Part shown: positions 35,876 to 43,000 of the stretch, piece by piece | Position numbering within the stretch: position 1 is the first letter of the stretch | How the letters are laid out: every line of letters starts with the position of its first letter | Assembly (NCBI GenBank): GCA_963807085.1 | Contig: CAWEBB010000011.1 | Span: 141,385 to 205,384, forward strand | Source of the DNA: JACKII01 sp963807085 | Lineage (GTDB): Bacteria > Pseudomonadota > Alphaproteobacteria > Bin95 | Reading direction: 5' to 3' | DNA: 64,000 nt | Notes under the pieces: generated by a model | Database searches by the model: none | What the model saw: the letters and a program-made list of their open reading frames with translations, nothing else | What the model was told of the DNA's origin: nothing | Translations under genes and position numbers: made by a program

Positions 35876-36631
35876 GTGAGCGAGACGCCCGTACCTGCCC
35901 CCTGGAACCAGTACAAGGCCATCGCCTTCGATGTCGGCGGCACCGTGTTCGACTGGCATGGCACGATTGCACCGGTCGTGGCCGAGGCGCTGCCGGACGT
36001 GGACGCCCGGGCCTTCGCCAACGACTGGCGGCGCACCATGTTCGCGCTGCTGGCCGACATGCGGGCCGGGCGGTTGCCGCGCATGAACTCGGACGCGTTG
36101 CACCGGCGGGCGCTGGATCATGTGCTGCCACGTTTCCCCGAAGCCTTTCTTTCGCTGCGCGACCGGGACGAACTGGCCGCGGCCTGGCACGTGCTGAAAG
36201 CCTGGCCGGATGCGCCCGCCGCCATCGAGGAACTGCGCAGCCGCTATACGGTCATCGTGCTGACGGTGCTGTCCTGGCGCTCCGTCGTCGCCTCGTCCAA
36301 GGCGGCGGGGATTGCGTGGGACGGTGTTCTCTCCTGCGAGTTTCTGCCGGCCTACAAGCCGGAGAAGGCCGCCTATCTGGCCGCGCCCCGGCTGCTAGGC
36401 TGCGCGCCGCACGAGACCATCATGGCCGCCTGCCACGCCGACCAGGATCTGGACCCCGCCATGCGGGCCGGGCTCGCCGCCGCCTATGTCGACCGGCCGG
36501 ACGAATACGGCAAGCACCGCGAACCCGCCCTGCCCGGCCGCCACCACTATGTGTGTGAGGCGCTGGACTATGGGGGCTTTGCCGAACAACTGGTAAACCC
36601 GTCCTATCTCAAGATCCGGCAACACGGATGA
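35876..36631 (+). CDS. HAD-superfamily hydrolase, haloacid dehalogenase type II-like
   Basis: 251 residues from a GTG start at 35876. AIAFDVGGTVFDW is HAD motif I with the Asp nucleophile; the +2 position is Gly rather than the second Asp of phosphatases, as expected for dehalogenase-like members, which usually have Tyr there. VIVLTVLSWRSVVASSKAAG supplies motif II, YKPEKAAYLAAPRLLG motif III (Lys), and MAACHADQDLDPA the last motif. It could hydrolyse 2-halo acids or another small substrate. The stop overlaps the next start by ATGA. Confidence 0.82.
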   Translation: MSETPVPAPWNQYKAIAFDVGGTVFDWHGTIAPVVAEALPDVDARAFANDWRRTMFALLADMRAGRLPRMNSDALHRRALDHVLPRFPEAFLSLRDRDELAAAWHVLKAWPDAPAAIEELRSRYTVIVLTVLSWRSVVASSKAAGIAWDGVLSCEFLPAYKPEKAAYLAAPRLLGCAPHETIMAACHADQDLDPAMRAGLAAAYVDRPDEYGKHREPALPGRHHYVCEALDYGGFAEQLVNPSYLKIRQHG

Positions 36632-37797
36632 GCATCGACCTCTCGCCCGCCAGCATTCTGCCCGAGGACCACGGCCTGCTGGTCGCGCGCGTCTGGTGTC
36701 CCGCACCGGTCAATGGCCCTAGCGTGGTGCGCATCGACGGCAGCCGCGTCGTCGACATCACCGCCGCCTTTCCCACCATCGCCGATATATTGAACGCGCC
36801 GGACAGGGTGGCGCGGGTCAAGGCGGCGGCGGGGCCGGTGTTGGGTGATCTGGCGGGTATCCTGGCCGAGAGCCACCCGGACCGGCGGCAGGGCGTGCAC
36901 TTCCTCGCGCCGAGCGATCTGCAACCGACCAAGGCCGCGGGCGTTACCTTCGCCATTTCCATGCTGGAGCGCGTGATCGAGGAGCAGGCCAAGGGCGACC
37001 CCGCCCGCGCCGTCGACCTGCGCGCGACGATCCAGGAACAGATCGGTGCAAACCTTTCGGCCGTCGTGCCGGGCTCGGACCAGGCCGAGGCGCTGAAGGC
37101 CAAGCTGATCGAGATGGGCGCCTGGTCGCAATATCTGGAGGTCGGCATCGGCCCGATGGCGGAAATCTTCACGAAGGCCCCGCCCATGGCCGCGGTCGGC
37201 CTCGGCGCCGCCATCGGCCTGCACCCGTTCTCCACGTGGAGCAATCCCGAGCCGGAGATTGCGCTTGCCATTGCCGCATCGGGTGCGGTTGTGGGTGCAA
37301 CCCTCGGAAATGACGTGAACTTGCGCGACATCGAAGGCCGCAGCGCCCTGCTGCTCGGCCGAGCGAAGGACAACAACGCCAGCGCCGCGCTCGGCCCCTT
37401 CCTGCGCCTGTTCGACGAGACGTTCGGCATCGACGACGTGCGCGCGGCCCGGCTTTCCCTGAAAGTGACGGGCGAGGACCGGTTCGTGCTGGAAGGTGCG
37501 AGCGACATGGCCGCCATCAGCCGCGATCCGCTGGACTTGGCGGCACAGACCCTCAGCGCGCATCACCGATACCCGGACGGTGCGTTCCTGATGTGCGGCA
37601 CCCTGTTCGCACCGATTCAGGACCGAGATGCACCCGGCCAGGGCTTCACCCACAAGCTGGGCGACTGGGTGGAGATCGCGAGCCCGAAGCTGGGTCGGCT
37701 GGTGAACCGCGTCGCCCGGACGGACCAGGCGCCGCCCTGGACCTTTGGCGTGCGGGCGCTGATGGGGAACCTGGCCCGGCGGGGGATCGGGGTTTAG
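36628..37797 (+). CDS. Fumarylacetoacetate hydrolase (FAH) family protein
   Basis: 389 residues, translationally coupled (ATGA) to the HAD gene. IGVGPM-like text (VGIGPMAEIFTKAPPMAAVG), GLHPFSTWSNPEPEIALAIA with the metal-ligand glutamates in NPEPEI, and GATLGNDVNLRDIEGRSALL with the Asp ligand form the FAH core. The protein is longer than catechol-pathway hydratases, in line with the fumarylacetoacetase-like group having a large N-terminal region. It acts on C-C bonds of beta-diketo acids or similar. Together with the HAD enzyme it suggests breakdown of a substituted acid. Confidence 0.85.
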   Translation: MSIDLSPASILPEDHGLLVARVWCPAPVNGPSVVRIDGSRVVDITAAFPTIADILNAPDRVARVKAAAGPVLGDLAGILAESHPDRRQGVHFLAPSDLQPTKAAGVTFAISMLERVIEEQAKGDPARAVDLRATIQEQIGANLSAVVPGSDQAEALKAKLIEMGAWSQYLEVGIGPMAEIFTKAPPMAAVGLGAAIGLHPFSTWSNPEPEIALAIAASGAVVGATLGNDVNLRDIEGRSALLLGRAKDNNASAALGPFLRLFDETFGIDDVRAARLSLKVTGEDRFVLEGASDMAAISRDPLDLAAQTLSAHHRYPDGAFLMCGTLFAPIQDRDAPGQGFTHKLGDWVEIASPKLGRLVNRVARTDQAPPWTFGVRALMGNLARRGIGV

Positions 37798-37800
37798 CGG

Positions 37801-37985
37801 TCAGCCGCCCGGCGCGCCGCTTTCCGCGCTGGAAGAAACGACGGGCAAAATGAGCGCGAAACACGAGCCCCGATCCAAGGTTCGCACAAATTCGAGCCTG
37901 CCGTTGAACGCGATCAGCCCCGTCGCGGCCAGCGCGTCGCTGTTCGCGCTCAGGCGCAAATGCAGGCAGCCCAACAGCAGCACGG
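37801..37985 (-). pseudogene. Possible C-terminal fragment of a sensor histidine kinase
   Basis: The minus strand reads SDALAATGLIAFNGRLEFVR, TLDRGSCFALILPVV, then a short tail to the stop at 37801. This resembles the last part of an HATPase domain (G-L-I-x-x-x-G-G-x-L-x-x-x-x-x-x-x-G-S-x-F-x-L-x-L-P). No other kinase domain is upstream; a membrane-protein remnant in another frame lies there instead. I treat it as a deletion remnant. Confidence 0.4.
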
Positions 37986-38039
37986 CGCAAATGCTGACCC
38001 GACGGCTGACCAGCAATAGGGTGCGGACATCGCCGCTTT

Positions 38040-38249
38040 GTCGACGCCCACCTGCCGCGCCAGCATATGGACCCACCAGGCGCTGCCGCCGATCAGCCCG
38101 ATTCATGCCGCAAATTGATACGCCACCAGCAAGGGAACGCCGCCCAGATTCACATTCGGCGGAAATAGCCTGATCCCCGGCGCCTGGAACAGGAAAAACC
38201 CGAGCAATGGCAATGCCAAGGCAGCCGCAGCGAGCTTTTGCCTATTCAC
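38040..38249 (-). pseudogene. Remnant of the small membrane partner of a sodium:solute symporter
   Basis: From GTG 38249 the minus strand gives NRQKLAAAALALPLLGFFLF, QAPGIRLFPPNVNLGGVPLL, VAYQFAA and a stop at 38103. The next frame then continues IGLIGGSAWWVHMLARQ. Two hydrophobic helices separated by a FNPPLL...FGVPLLYLYLFGVW-like linker are typical of the short protein that precedes SSS-family symporters. The symporter itself is missing and a possible histidine-kinase end follows directly, so a large deletion seems to have joined the two. Confidence 0.4.
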
Positions 38250-38261
38250 CGGCCTGCCCCG

Positions 38262-38717
38262 CTAACCTCGGCCGCGATAAGGCTGCACCCCTTGATCAGG
38301 CAGCCAAAGACCATCAGGCGGTGCGCCCGTTTGCCAGAACACATCGATCGGCATGCCACCGCGCGGATACCAATAGCCACCGATCCGCAGCCATAGCGGT
38401 GTCAGCGTATCCACCAGACGTTTGCCGATATCAAGCGTGCATCCCTCATGGAACGCGCCGTGATTGCGGAACGAGCCCAGATAGAGTTTGAGGGACTTGC
38501 TTTCAACCAGCCAGTCCCGGGGAACATAGTCAATCACCAGATGGGCAAAGTCGGGCTGCCCCGTGACGGGACAAAGGGAGGTGAACTCAGGCTGAACGAA
38601 CCGGACAGCGTATAGCGTTCCGGAATGGGGGTTCGGAATACGTTCAAGTTTCGCTTCCGCCGGGTTGGCGACAAATTCCGTCTGCCGCCCTAGCTGGGTT
38701 AGATCGTCCATCGCCAC
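38262..38717 (-). CDS. queF: NADPH-dependent 7-cyano-7-deazaguanine (preQ0) reductase
   Basis: 151 residues, the short unimodular QueF type. The catalytic Cys49 in EFTSLCPVTGQPDF and Asp56 are present, and the NADPH motif ESKSLKLYLGSFRNHG (about 72-87) is complete. It reduces the nitrile of preQ0 to preQ1 in queuosine biosynthesis. Two in-frame ATGs six bases apart are both possible starts. It is surrounded by gene debris on both sides, so it is an isolated survivor. Confidence 0.95.
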   Translation of the reverse strand: MAMDDLTQLGRQTEFVANPAEAKLERIPNPHSGTLYAVRFVQPEFTSLCPVTGQPDFAHLVIDYVPRDWLVESKSLKLYLGSFRNHGAFHEGCTLDIGKRLVDTLTPLWLRIGGYWYPRGGMPIDVFWQTGAPPDGLWLPDQGVQPYRGRG

Positions 38718-38728
38718 ACCTCAAACCT

Positions 38729-38838
38729 CACTGCTCGCCGGCTCATTTTCCCGAGCAACCGCATCGACATTGCCGAACGGTTTGGTGACAAGGACGTTGG
38801 CGCCCAACTCCTCAGGCAAGAGCCGGTCCTTTTCCTGG
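38729..38838 (-). pseudogene. Possible receiver-domain remnant
   Basis: The minus strand reads EKDRLLPEELGANVLVTKPF then GNVDAVARENEPASSEV and a stop at 38729, with a stop codon just upstream of it. The GAxxxLxKPF pattern resembles the end of a response-regulator receiver domain. Only about 35 codons remain. The call is weak. Confidence 0.25.
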
Positions 38839-39179
38839 CCCTACGCCGTCAGCATGGGCCGGTCTCTCCGCACCGCTGCCTCCCCGTAGGGGCAGCGCCG
38901 CCCTTATGGATGAGACAGAATAGCATCTTCGGTGCGATGCAGGCAGTCCGTTCTTGTGCAGAGACGGCAACCAGGCCCGACCGGAACGGTCAGTTCTCGC
39001 GAGGAAACATGCAGCCGTCGGCATAGACGGTGCGGTCGGCATGGATCGCATCGCACGCCAACATGATCGCACACACGAACGGCTGTTCGTGGAAGCGGGC
39101 CGGGATTTTCGTGACGCTGAGGGGCACGGTCTTCCGCCGGATCGCCCGCCGCCTGCGTGGAACCGCCGGAATAGGGAGG
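38839..39179. other. Non-coding or degraded stretch
   Basis: I recognise no gene, RNA or repeat here. A minus-strand reading contains TKIPARFHEQPFVCAIMLAC, but no start signal or family could be supported. It is probably decayed coding sequence between queF and the stress-protein gene. Confidence 0.3.
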
Positions 39180-39283
39180 GCGGAACGGCGGTGATTCTCG
39201 ACATGGGCGAGGTCGTCCATGACGGCACCGCAGAGAAGGTACTCGCCAACAAAGACCCGCGGTATGAGTACCTGGCGATTTAG
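39180..39283 (+). pseudogene. C-terminal scrap of an ABC transporter ATPase (LivF-like)
   Basis: GTAVILDMGEVVHDGTAEKV then LANKDPRYEYLAI and a stop. This is the very C-terminus of branched-chain amino acid ABC ATPases (..LExGRVVxxGPAxELxxDPxVRxxYLG). Nothing upstream in any frame gives the Walker motifs, so only about 33 codons survive. Confidence 0.5.
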
Positions 39284-39526
39284 CCATCCCGGAACCCACG
39301 GAAAAAACTGGAAAATCCAAGACGGTGCCGCCGCCCCGCCCGACATGGCCTTTTGTGTTTGACAAGAATGCTGGCAACGGTTTTCCGTGAACGCCAAATA
39401 TAGGTCATTGGTACGGACCTGAGCGCTGAACAGCAGCTTTCCGTTGAAGCGCTGGCGGGCCCTCGCTATCGTTTAACTGCATAGCTGATATGCAGCATCG
39501 AAATGGCTACGACGGGGACTAAAGAG

Positions 39527-40345
39527 ATGCAGGCAATTCTAGTACCGCTTAGTGAGACAAATGGGATGCTCTCGATGCTGCGGTGCGCAGCAAAGGTCGC
39601 CGGTCAGTTCTCGAGCTTCATCGAAGGCGCCTATGTCCGGGCGGAGCCCAGCGTCATCCTCGCCAGCGATGACACGGGCGCGACTACACCGGCCCTGATC
39701 GAAAGCTTCGAACGGGAAGATGCGGCGCGCGCTCAACGCCTGCAAGAAACCTTCATGGCCACCTGCCGGGCCGAGGGCATCGGCGACAACGCGGCGGTGT
39801 CCGACATCAGCGGCGCCGGTGGCGGCCTGGGCGGTTATGGCCGGCTGTTCGACCTGATTGTGGTAGGGCGGCCGGGCCGGGAGGCGGAAAGCCCGCCGAT
39901 GACCACCCTGGAAACCGCGCTGTTCGATACCGGCCGGGTTCTGCTGATCGCCCCTCCCAGACCACCGGACACGGTCGGCCAGAATGTGATGATCGCCTGG
40001 AACGGGTCGAGCGAAACTGCGCGGACGATGGCGCTGTCGATCCGCCTGCTGAAACAGGCGGAGAAGGTTACGGTCGTGACCGTCGACACGGGCGTCGTGA
40101 CCGGCCCGGATGGCGGCGGCATCGTCACCTATCTCTCGCGCCACGGGATAACGGCGGAGCGCGATGATGTCGCCGCAGGTGGCCGCGGTGCGGGCGAGGC
40201 CATGCTGGACGAAGCGCGGAAGCTCGGCAGTGACATGATGATCAAGGGCGGCTACACCCGCTCCCGACTGCGCCAGACCATCTTTGGCGGCCCGACCAGC
40301 CACATCCTGGCCAACGCCACCATGCCGGTGATCATGTCCCACTAG
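39527..40345 (+). CDS. Universal stress protein (UspA) family, tandem-domain
   Basis: About 272 residues from ATG 39527 (GGGGACTAAAGAG ahead); another ATG lies 8 codons upstream. It starts MQAILVPLSETNGMLSMLRC, ends its first half near RVLLIAPPRPPDT, and the second half starts NVMIAWNGSSETARTMALSI and ends GGPTSHILANATMPVIMSH. The second domain keeps the ATP-binding GxxGxxxxxxxGSxS-like GGYTRSRLRQTIFGGPTSH pattern. It is a cytoplasmic stress-related nucleotide-binding protein. It is preceded by debris and followed by an aminotransferase. Confidence 0.85.
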   Translation: MQAILVPLSETNGMLSMLRCAAKVAGQFSSFIEGAYVRAEPSVILASDDTGATTPALIESFEREDAARAQRLQETFMATCRAEGIGDNAAVSDISGAGGGLGGYGRLFDLIVVGRPGREAESPPMTTLETALFDTGRVLLIAPPRPPDTVGQNVMIAWNGSSETARTMALSIRLLKQAEKVTVVTVDTGVVTGPDGGGIVTYLSRHGITAERDDVAAGGRGAGEAMLDEARKLGSDMMIKGGYTRSRLRQTIFGGPTSHILANATMPVIMSH

Positions 40346-40412
40346 GGCGGCCTGGCCCCGCCGGGTATCGTCCATAGGGCGTGTGCAATCTGCGGGCCCT
40401 GTGTTTGTGACC

Positions 40413-41996
40413 ATGAACGTGACGACCCACCCTTCTCCCGGCCGCGGCCCGGCTGACGCGCCTGGCAAGGCGCGCCTGCGCCAGGCCATTGTCGACATGC
40501 CCGCCCAATTGATTGGCGAGGTTTCGCGCCTGGGCATGGGCCAGGAGGGCATCATTCCGCTTTGGTATGGTGAGAGCGACGTGCCCACGCCAACTTTCAT
40601 TGCGGATGCGGCGCATCGGGCAATGCTCGCGGGAGAGACCTTCTATACTCACAAGCTGGGCCTGCCGGTCCTGCGGGAAGCGATCGCCGCCTACATGACC
40701 GGCCTCTATGCCAGACCGGTACCCATGGAGCGGGTCAGCATCACGCCTTCCGGCATGAACGCCATCATGCTGGCCCTGATGGCGATCCTCAATGCCGGCG
40801 ACAACCTGGTGCTGGTCGATCCGGTCTGGCCCAATTGCGAGCAGTCCGCGCTCGCCATGGGCGCGTCCGTCACCCGCCTCTCATTGGATCAGGCGAACGG
40901 GGTCTGGCAATTGGATGTGGAGCGGCTGCAAGACGCGTGCACCAGCGACACCCGGGTCATCTTCCTCAACTCGCCGGGCAACCCGACCGGCTGGATGATC
41001 GAGCCGGACCAGCAGCAGCAGATCCTCGATTTCGCACGGGAACGCGGCATCTGGATCGTCGCAGACGAGGTCTATGCGCGCCTGGTCTATGACCGCGCCG
41101 TGGCGCCTTCGTTCATTGACATCGCCGAGCCCGACGATCCGCTCATCGTGGTGAACAGTTTCTCCAAGAGCTGGGCGATGACCGGCTGGCGCATCGGCTG
41201 GATGGTCACGCCCGAATGGGTTACCGACGCCCTGTTCAGCATGATCGAGTACAACACGTCGTGCGTGCCGCCCTTTCTGCAGAAGGGCGCGCTGGCCGCC
41301 GTCACCGAGGGCGAGCCGTTCGTCGCCGAGATGGTCGCCCGCTGCAAGGCCGGGCGAAAGGCCATCGTGCCGGCCCTGCAGGCCATGCCGCAGGTGAAGA
41401 TCGACCCGCCCCGCGCGGCCTTCTATGCCTTTTTCCAGGTGGAGGGCGTGACCGACAGCCTGAGCTTCGCCCAGGAACTGTTCCGCCAAACCAAGGTCGG
41501 CATCGCCCCCGGCCGCGCTTTTGGCCAGGGCGGCGAGGGCTGGCTGCGTCTCTGCTTCGCGCACGATCCGGCGACGCTGGCGGTCGCAGCCGAGCGGCTG
41601 GGCGGTTTCGTTGCCTCCTATCGTCCGAAGTTACCAACCCCAGGAGTCCTTACCCATGGCCCCAGATCTTCCCGCTGGCGACCCCGTCCCGGCCATTACC
41701 GAAGCAGAGGCAACCGGCGAAACCGCCGCCATCTATACCGACATCCGCGCCACCACCGGCGTGCCCGTCGTCAACCTGATCTGGCGCCATCTGGCCACAA
41801 TGCCGGGCGCGCTCCCCTGGACCTGGGAGGCGTTGCGGCCGCTCTATGCCGCGGGCATCGTCCCCAAAGCCGCCGCACTGCTGCGCGCGAACCTGGACCT
41901 GCCTGCGATGCAGCCATGGCCGGTCAGTGTGCTGGAGTGCGCTGGCCTCAGCTCCGCCGATCAGGAAGGCATCAGCCGCATTCTGCGCTCCTATAA
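40413..41996 (+). CDS. Class I/II pyridoxal-phosphate aminotransferase whose frame runs on into the next gene
   Basis: The first about 410 residues are a complete fold-type I aminotransferase: GIIPLWYGESDVPTPTF, FLNSPGNPTGW, ADEVYARLVYD, and the PLP lysine in NSFSKSWAMTGWRIGW. The natural end should be near 41640 (GGFVASYRPK). No stop is there, and the frame continues about 118 codons through the start of the next gene as an arginine-rich, unrelated tail. The stop has been lost or a frameshift occurred nearby. The start could also be at 40383. It probably transaminates an amino acid to a keto acid; the substrate is unknown. Confidence 0.85.
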   Translation: MNVTTHPSPGRGPADAPGKARLRQAIVDMPAQLIGEVSRLGMGQEGIIPLWYGESDVPTPTFIADAAHRAMLAGETFYTHKLGLPVLREAIAAYMTGLYARPVPMERVSITPSGMNAIMLALMAILNAGDNLVLVDPVWPNCEQSALAMGASVTRLSLDQANGVWQLDVERLQDACTSDTRVIFLNSPGNPTGWMIEPDQQQQILDFARERGIWIVADEVYARLVYDRAVAPSFIDIAEPDDPLIVVNSFSKSWAMTGWRIGWMVTPEWVTDALFSMIEYNTSCVPPFLQKGALAAVTEGEPFVAEMVARCKAGRKAIVPALQAMPQVKIDPPRAAFYAFFQVEGVTDSLSFAQELFRQTKVGIAPGRAFGQGGEGWLRLCFAHDPATLAVAAERLGGFVASYRPKLPTPGVLTHGPRSSRWRPRPGHYRSRGNRRNRRHLYRHPRHHRRARRQPDLAPSGHNAGRAPLDLGGVAAALCRGHRPQSRRTAAREPGPACDAAMAGQCAGVRWPQLRRSGRHQPHSALL

Positions 41997-42501
41997 CCGC
42001 TCCAACGCCATGAACCTCGTGGCGCTCGCCGCGCTGCAAGCCTATTCCCGCGGAGAGGCTGACGACACGCCCCTGGCGGAAACCCGGCCGGGCGGCGGGA
42101 TAGAGGGCCAGCTGCCCGCCTTGCTCACCTTCGATCAGATGGCGCCCGCAACCGCCGATGTGGTCTACCGGCTGAACGCCATCGGTGACGAGGAGCACCG
42201 GGTGATTGCCAGCATGTACCGGCATCTGGCCCATTGGCCGGCTTTTCTGGCGCTGGTCTGGCAGCGTCTCGCGCCATTGGCCGCGGACGGACAGGCCGAC
42301 GCGATCATCTCCATCAACCTTGAGAAAGCGCGCGGCATTGCCCGCCAACTGGCGGCTCAAATCCCGCCGCCCGCCAAAACTCCATCGGCCGAAACGGTGC
42401 GGCAGGCCAACGCGGCGCTCGATCTGTTCATCCAGTATGCCATCGGCCGGATGGTGCCGCTTTGCGGCTTGCTGGCTGGCAGTTTCCCCCATTGCGAATA
42501 G
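41656..42501 (+). CDS. DehI-like (halocarboxylic acid dehalogenase family) protein
   Basis: 281 residues from ATG 41656, with AGGAG about 10 bases ahead. AITEAEATGETAAIYTDIRA, TTGVPVVNLIWRHLATMPGA and LPWTWEALRPLYAAG near the N-terminus, and a second similar half (LNAIGDEEHRVIASMYRHLA, HWPAFLALVWQRLAPL), fit the pseudo-twofold all-helical DehI group 1 haloacid dehalogenases. I am not certain that catalysis is retained; many family members are annotated only by similarity. It overlaps the run-on end of the aminotransferase frame. Confidence 0.55.
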   Translation: MAPDLPAGDPVPAITEAEATGETAAIYTDIRATTGVPVVNLIWRHLATMPGALPWTWEALRPLYAAGIVPKAAALLRANLDLPAMQPWPVSVLECAGLSSADQEGISRILRSYNRSNAMNLVALAALQAYSRGEADDTPLAETRPGGGIEGQLPALLTFDQMAPATADVVYRLNAIGDEEHRVIASMYRHLAHWPAFLALVWQRLAPLAADGQADAIISINLEKARGIARQLAAQIPPPAKTPSAETVRQANAALDLFIQYAIGRMVPLCGLLAGSFPHCE

Positions 42502-42582
42502 CAAATCGGTCTTATATCCGTCCCCTCGCCTTCGCAGCATGCCTAGGTTATAAGCCGGTTCAGATTCCGGGAAGGCAGAGTG

Positions 42583-42996
42583 ATGAGCAAGAACCCGACC
42601 CTCGAACAGCTATGTACCGAAAAAGGCCTGAAAATGACGGAGCAGCGCCGCACGATTGCGCGCGTAATTGCAGAGGCCAGCGATCACCCGGACGTGGAGA
42701 CCGTCTACCGACGGGCAACGACCATCGACCCCCGGATTTCCATAGCAACCGTTTATCGTACGCTAAAACTGTTCGAGGATGCCAACGTACTGATCCGGCA
42801 CGATTTCGGCGAAGGCCGTGCCCGTTATGAAGAATCCGGTGAGCATCACGAACATCTGATCGACATTGAAACCGGCGACGTGATCGAATTCCACCACGAG
42901 GGACTGGAAGCGCTCAAGGAGCGGATCGCAAACGAGTTGGGGTATGAACTGGTCGATCACCGTCTGGAATTGTACGGTCGGAAGATCAAGTCCTAG
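42583..42996 (+). CDS. fur: Fur-family ferric uptake regulator, alphaproteobacterial type
   Basis: 137 residues from ATG 42583 (GGAAGGCAGAG ahead). The winged helix TEQRRTIARVIAEASDHPDV and TVYRTLKLFEDANVLIRHDF is followed by the metal-sensing region EHHEHLIDIETGDVIEFHHE. The CxxC structural zinc motif of enterobacterial Fur is replaced by DIETGD, as usual in alphaproteobacterial Fur/Mur. It ends 4 bases before the iron permease gene, so regulator and transporter are cotranscribed. It represses iron uptake, or responds to manganese as Mur does in some relatives. Confidence 0.9.
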   Translation: MSKNPTLEQLCTEKGLKMTEQRRTIARVIAEASDHPDVETVYRRATTIDPRISIATVYRTLKLFEDANVLIRHDFGEGRARYEESGEHHEHLIDIETGDVIEFHHEGLEALKERIANELGYELVDHRLELYGRKIKS

Positions 42997-43000
42997 AACG

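Noticed and set aside
38990..39397. 135-codon minus-strand frame with TKIPARFHEQPFVCA
   Set aside because: No start signal or family pattern, and it lies in a debris zone; listed only as a stretch without recognised content.
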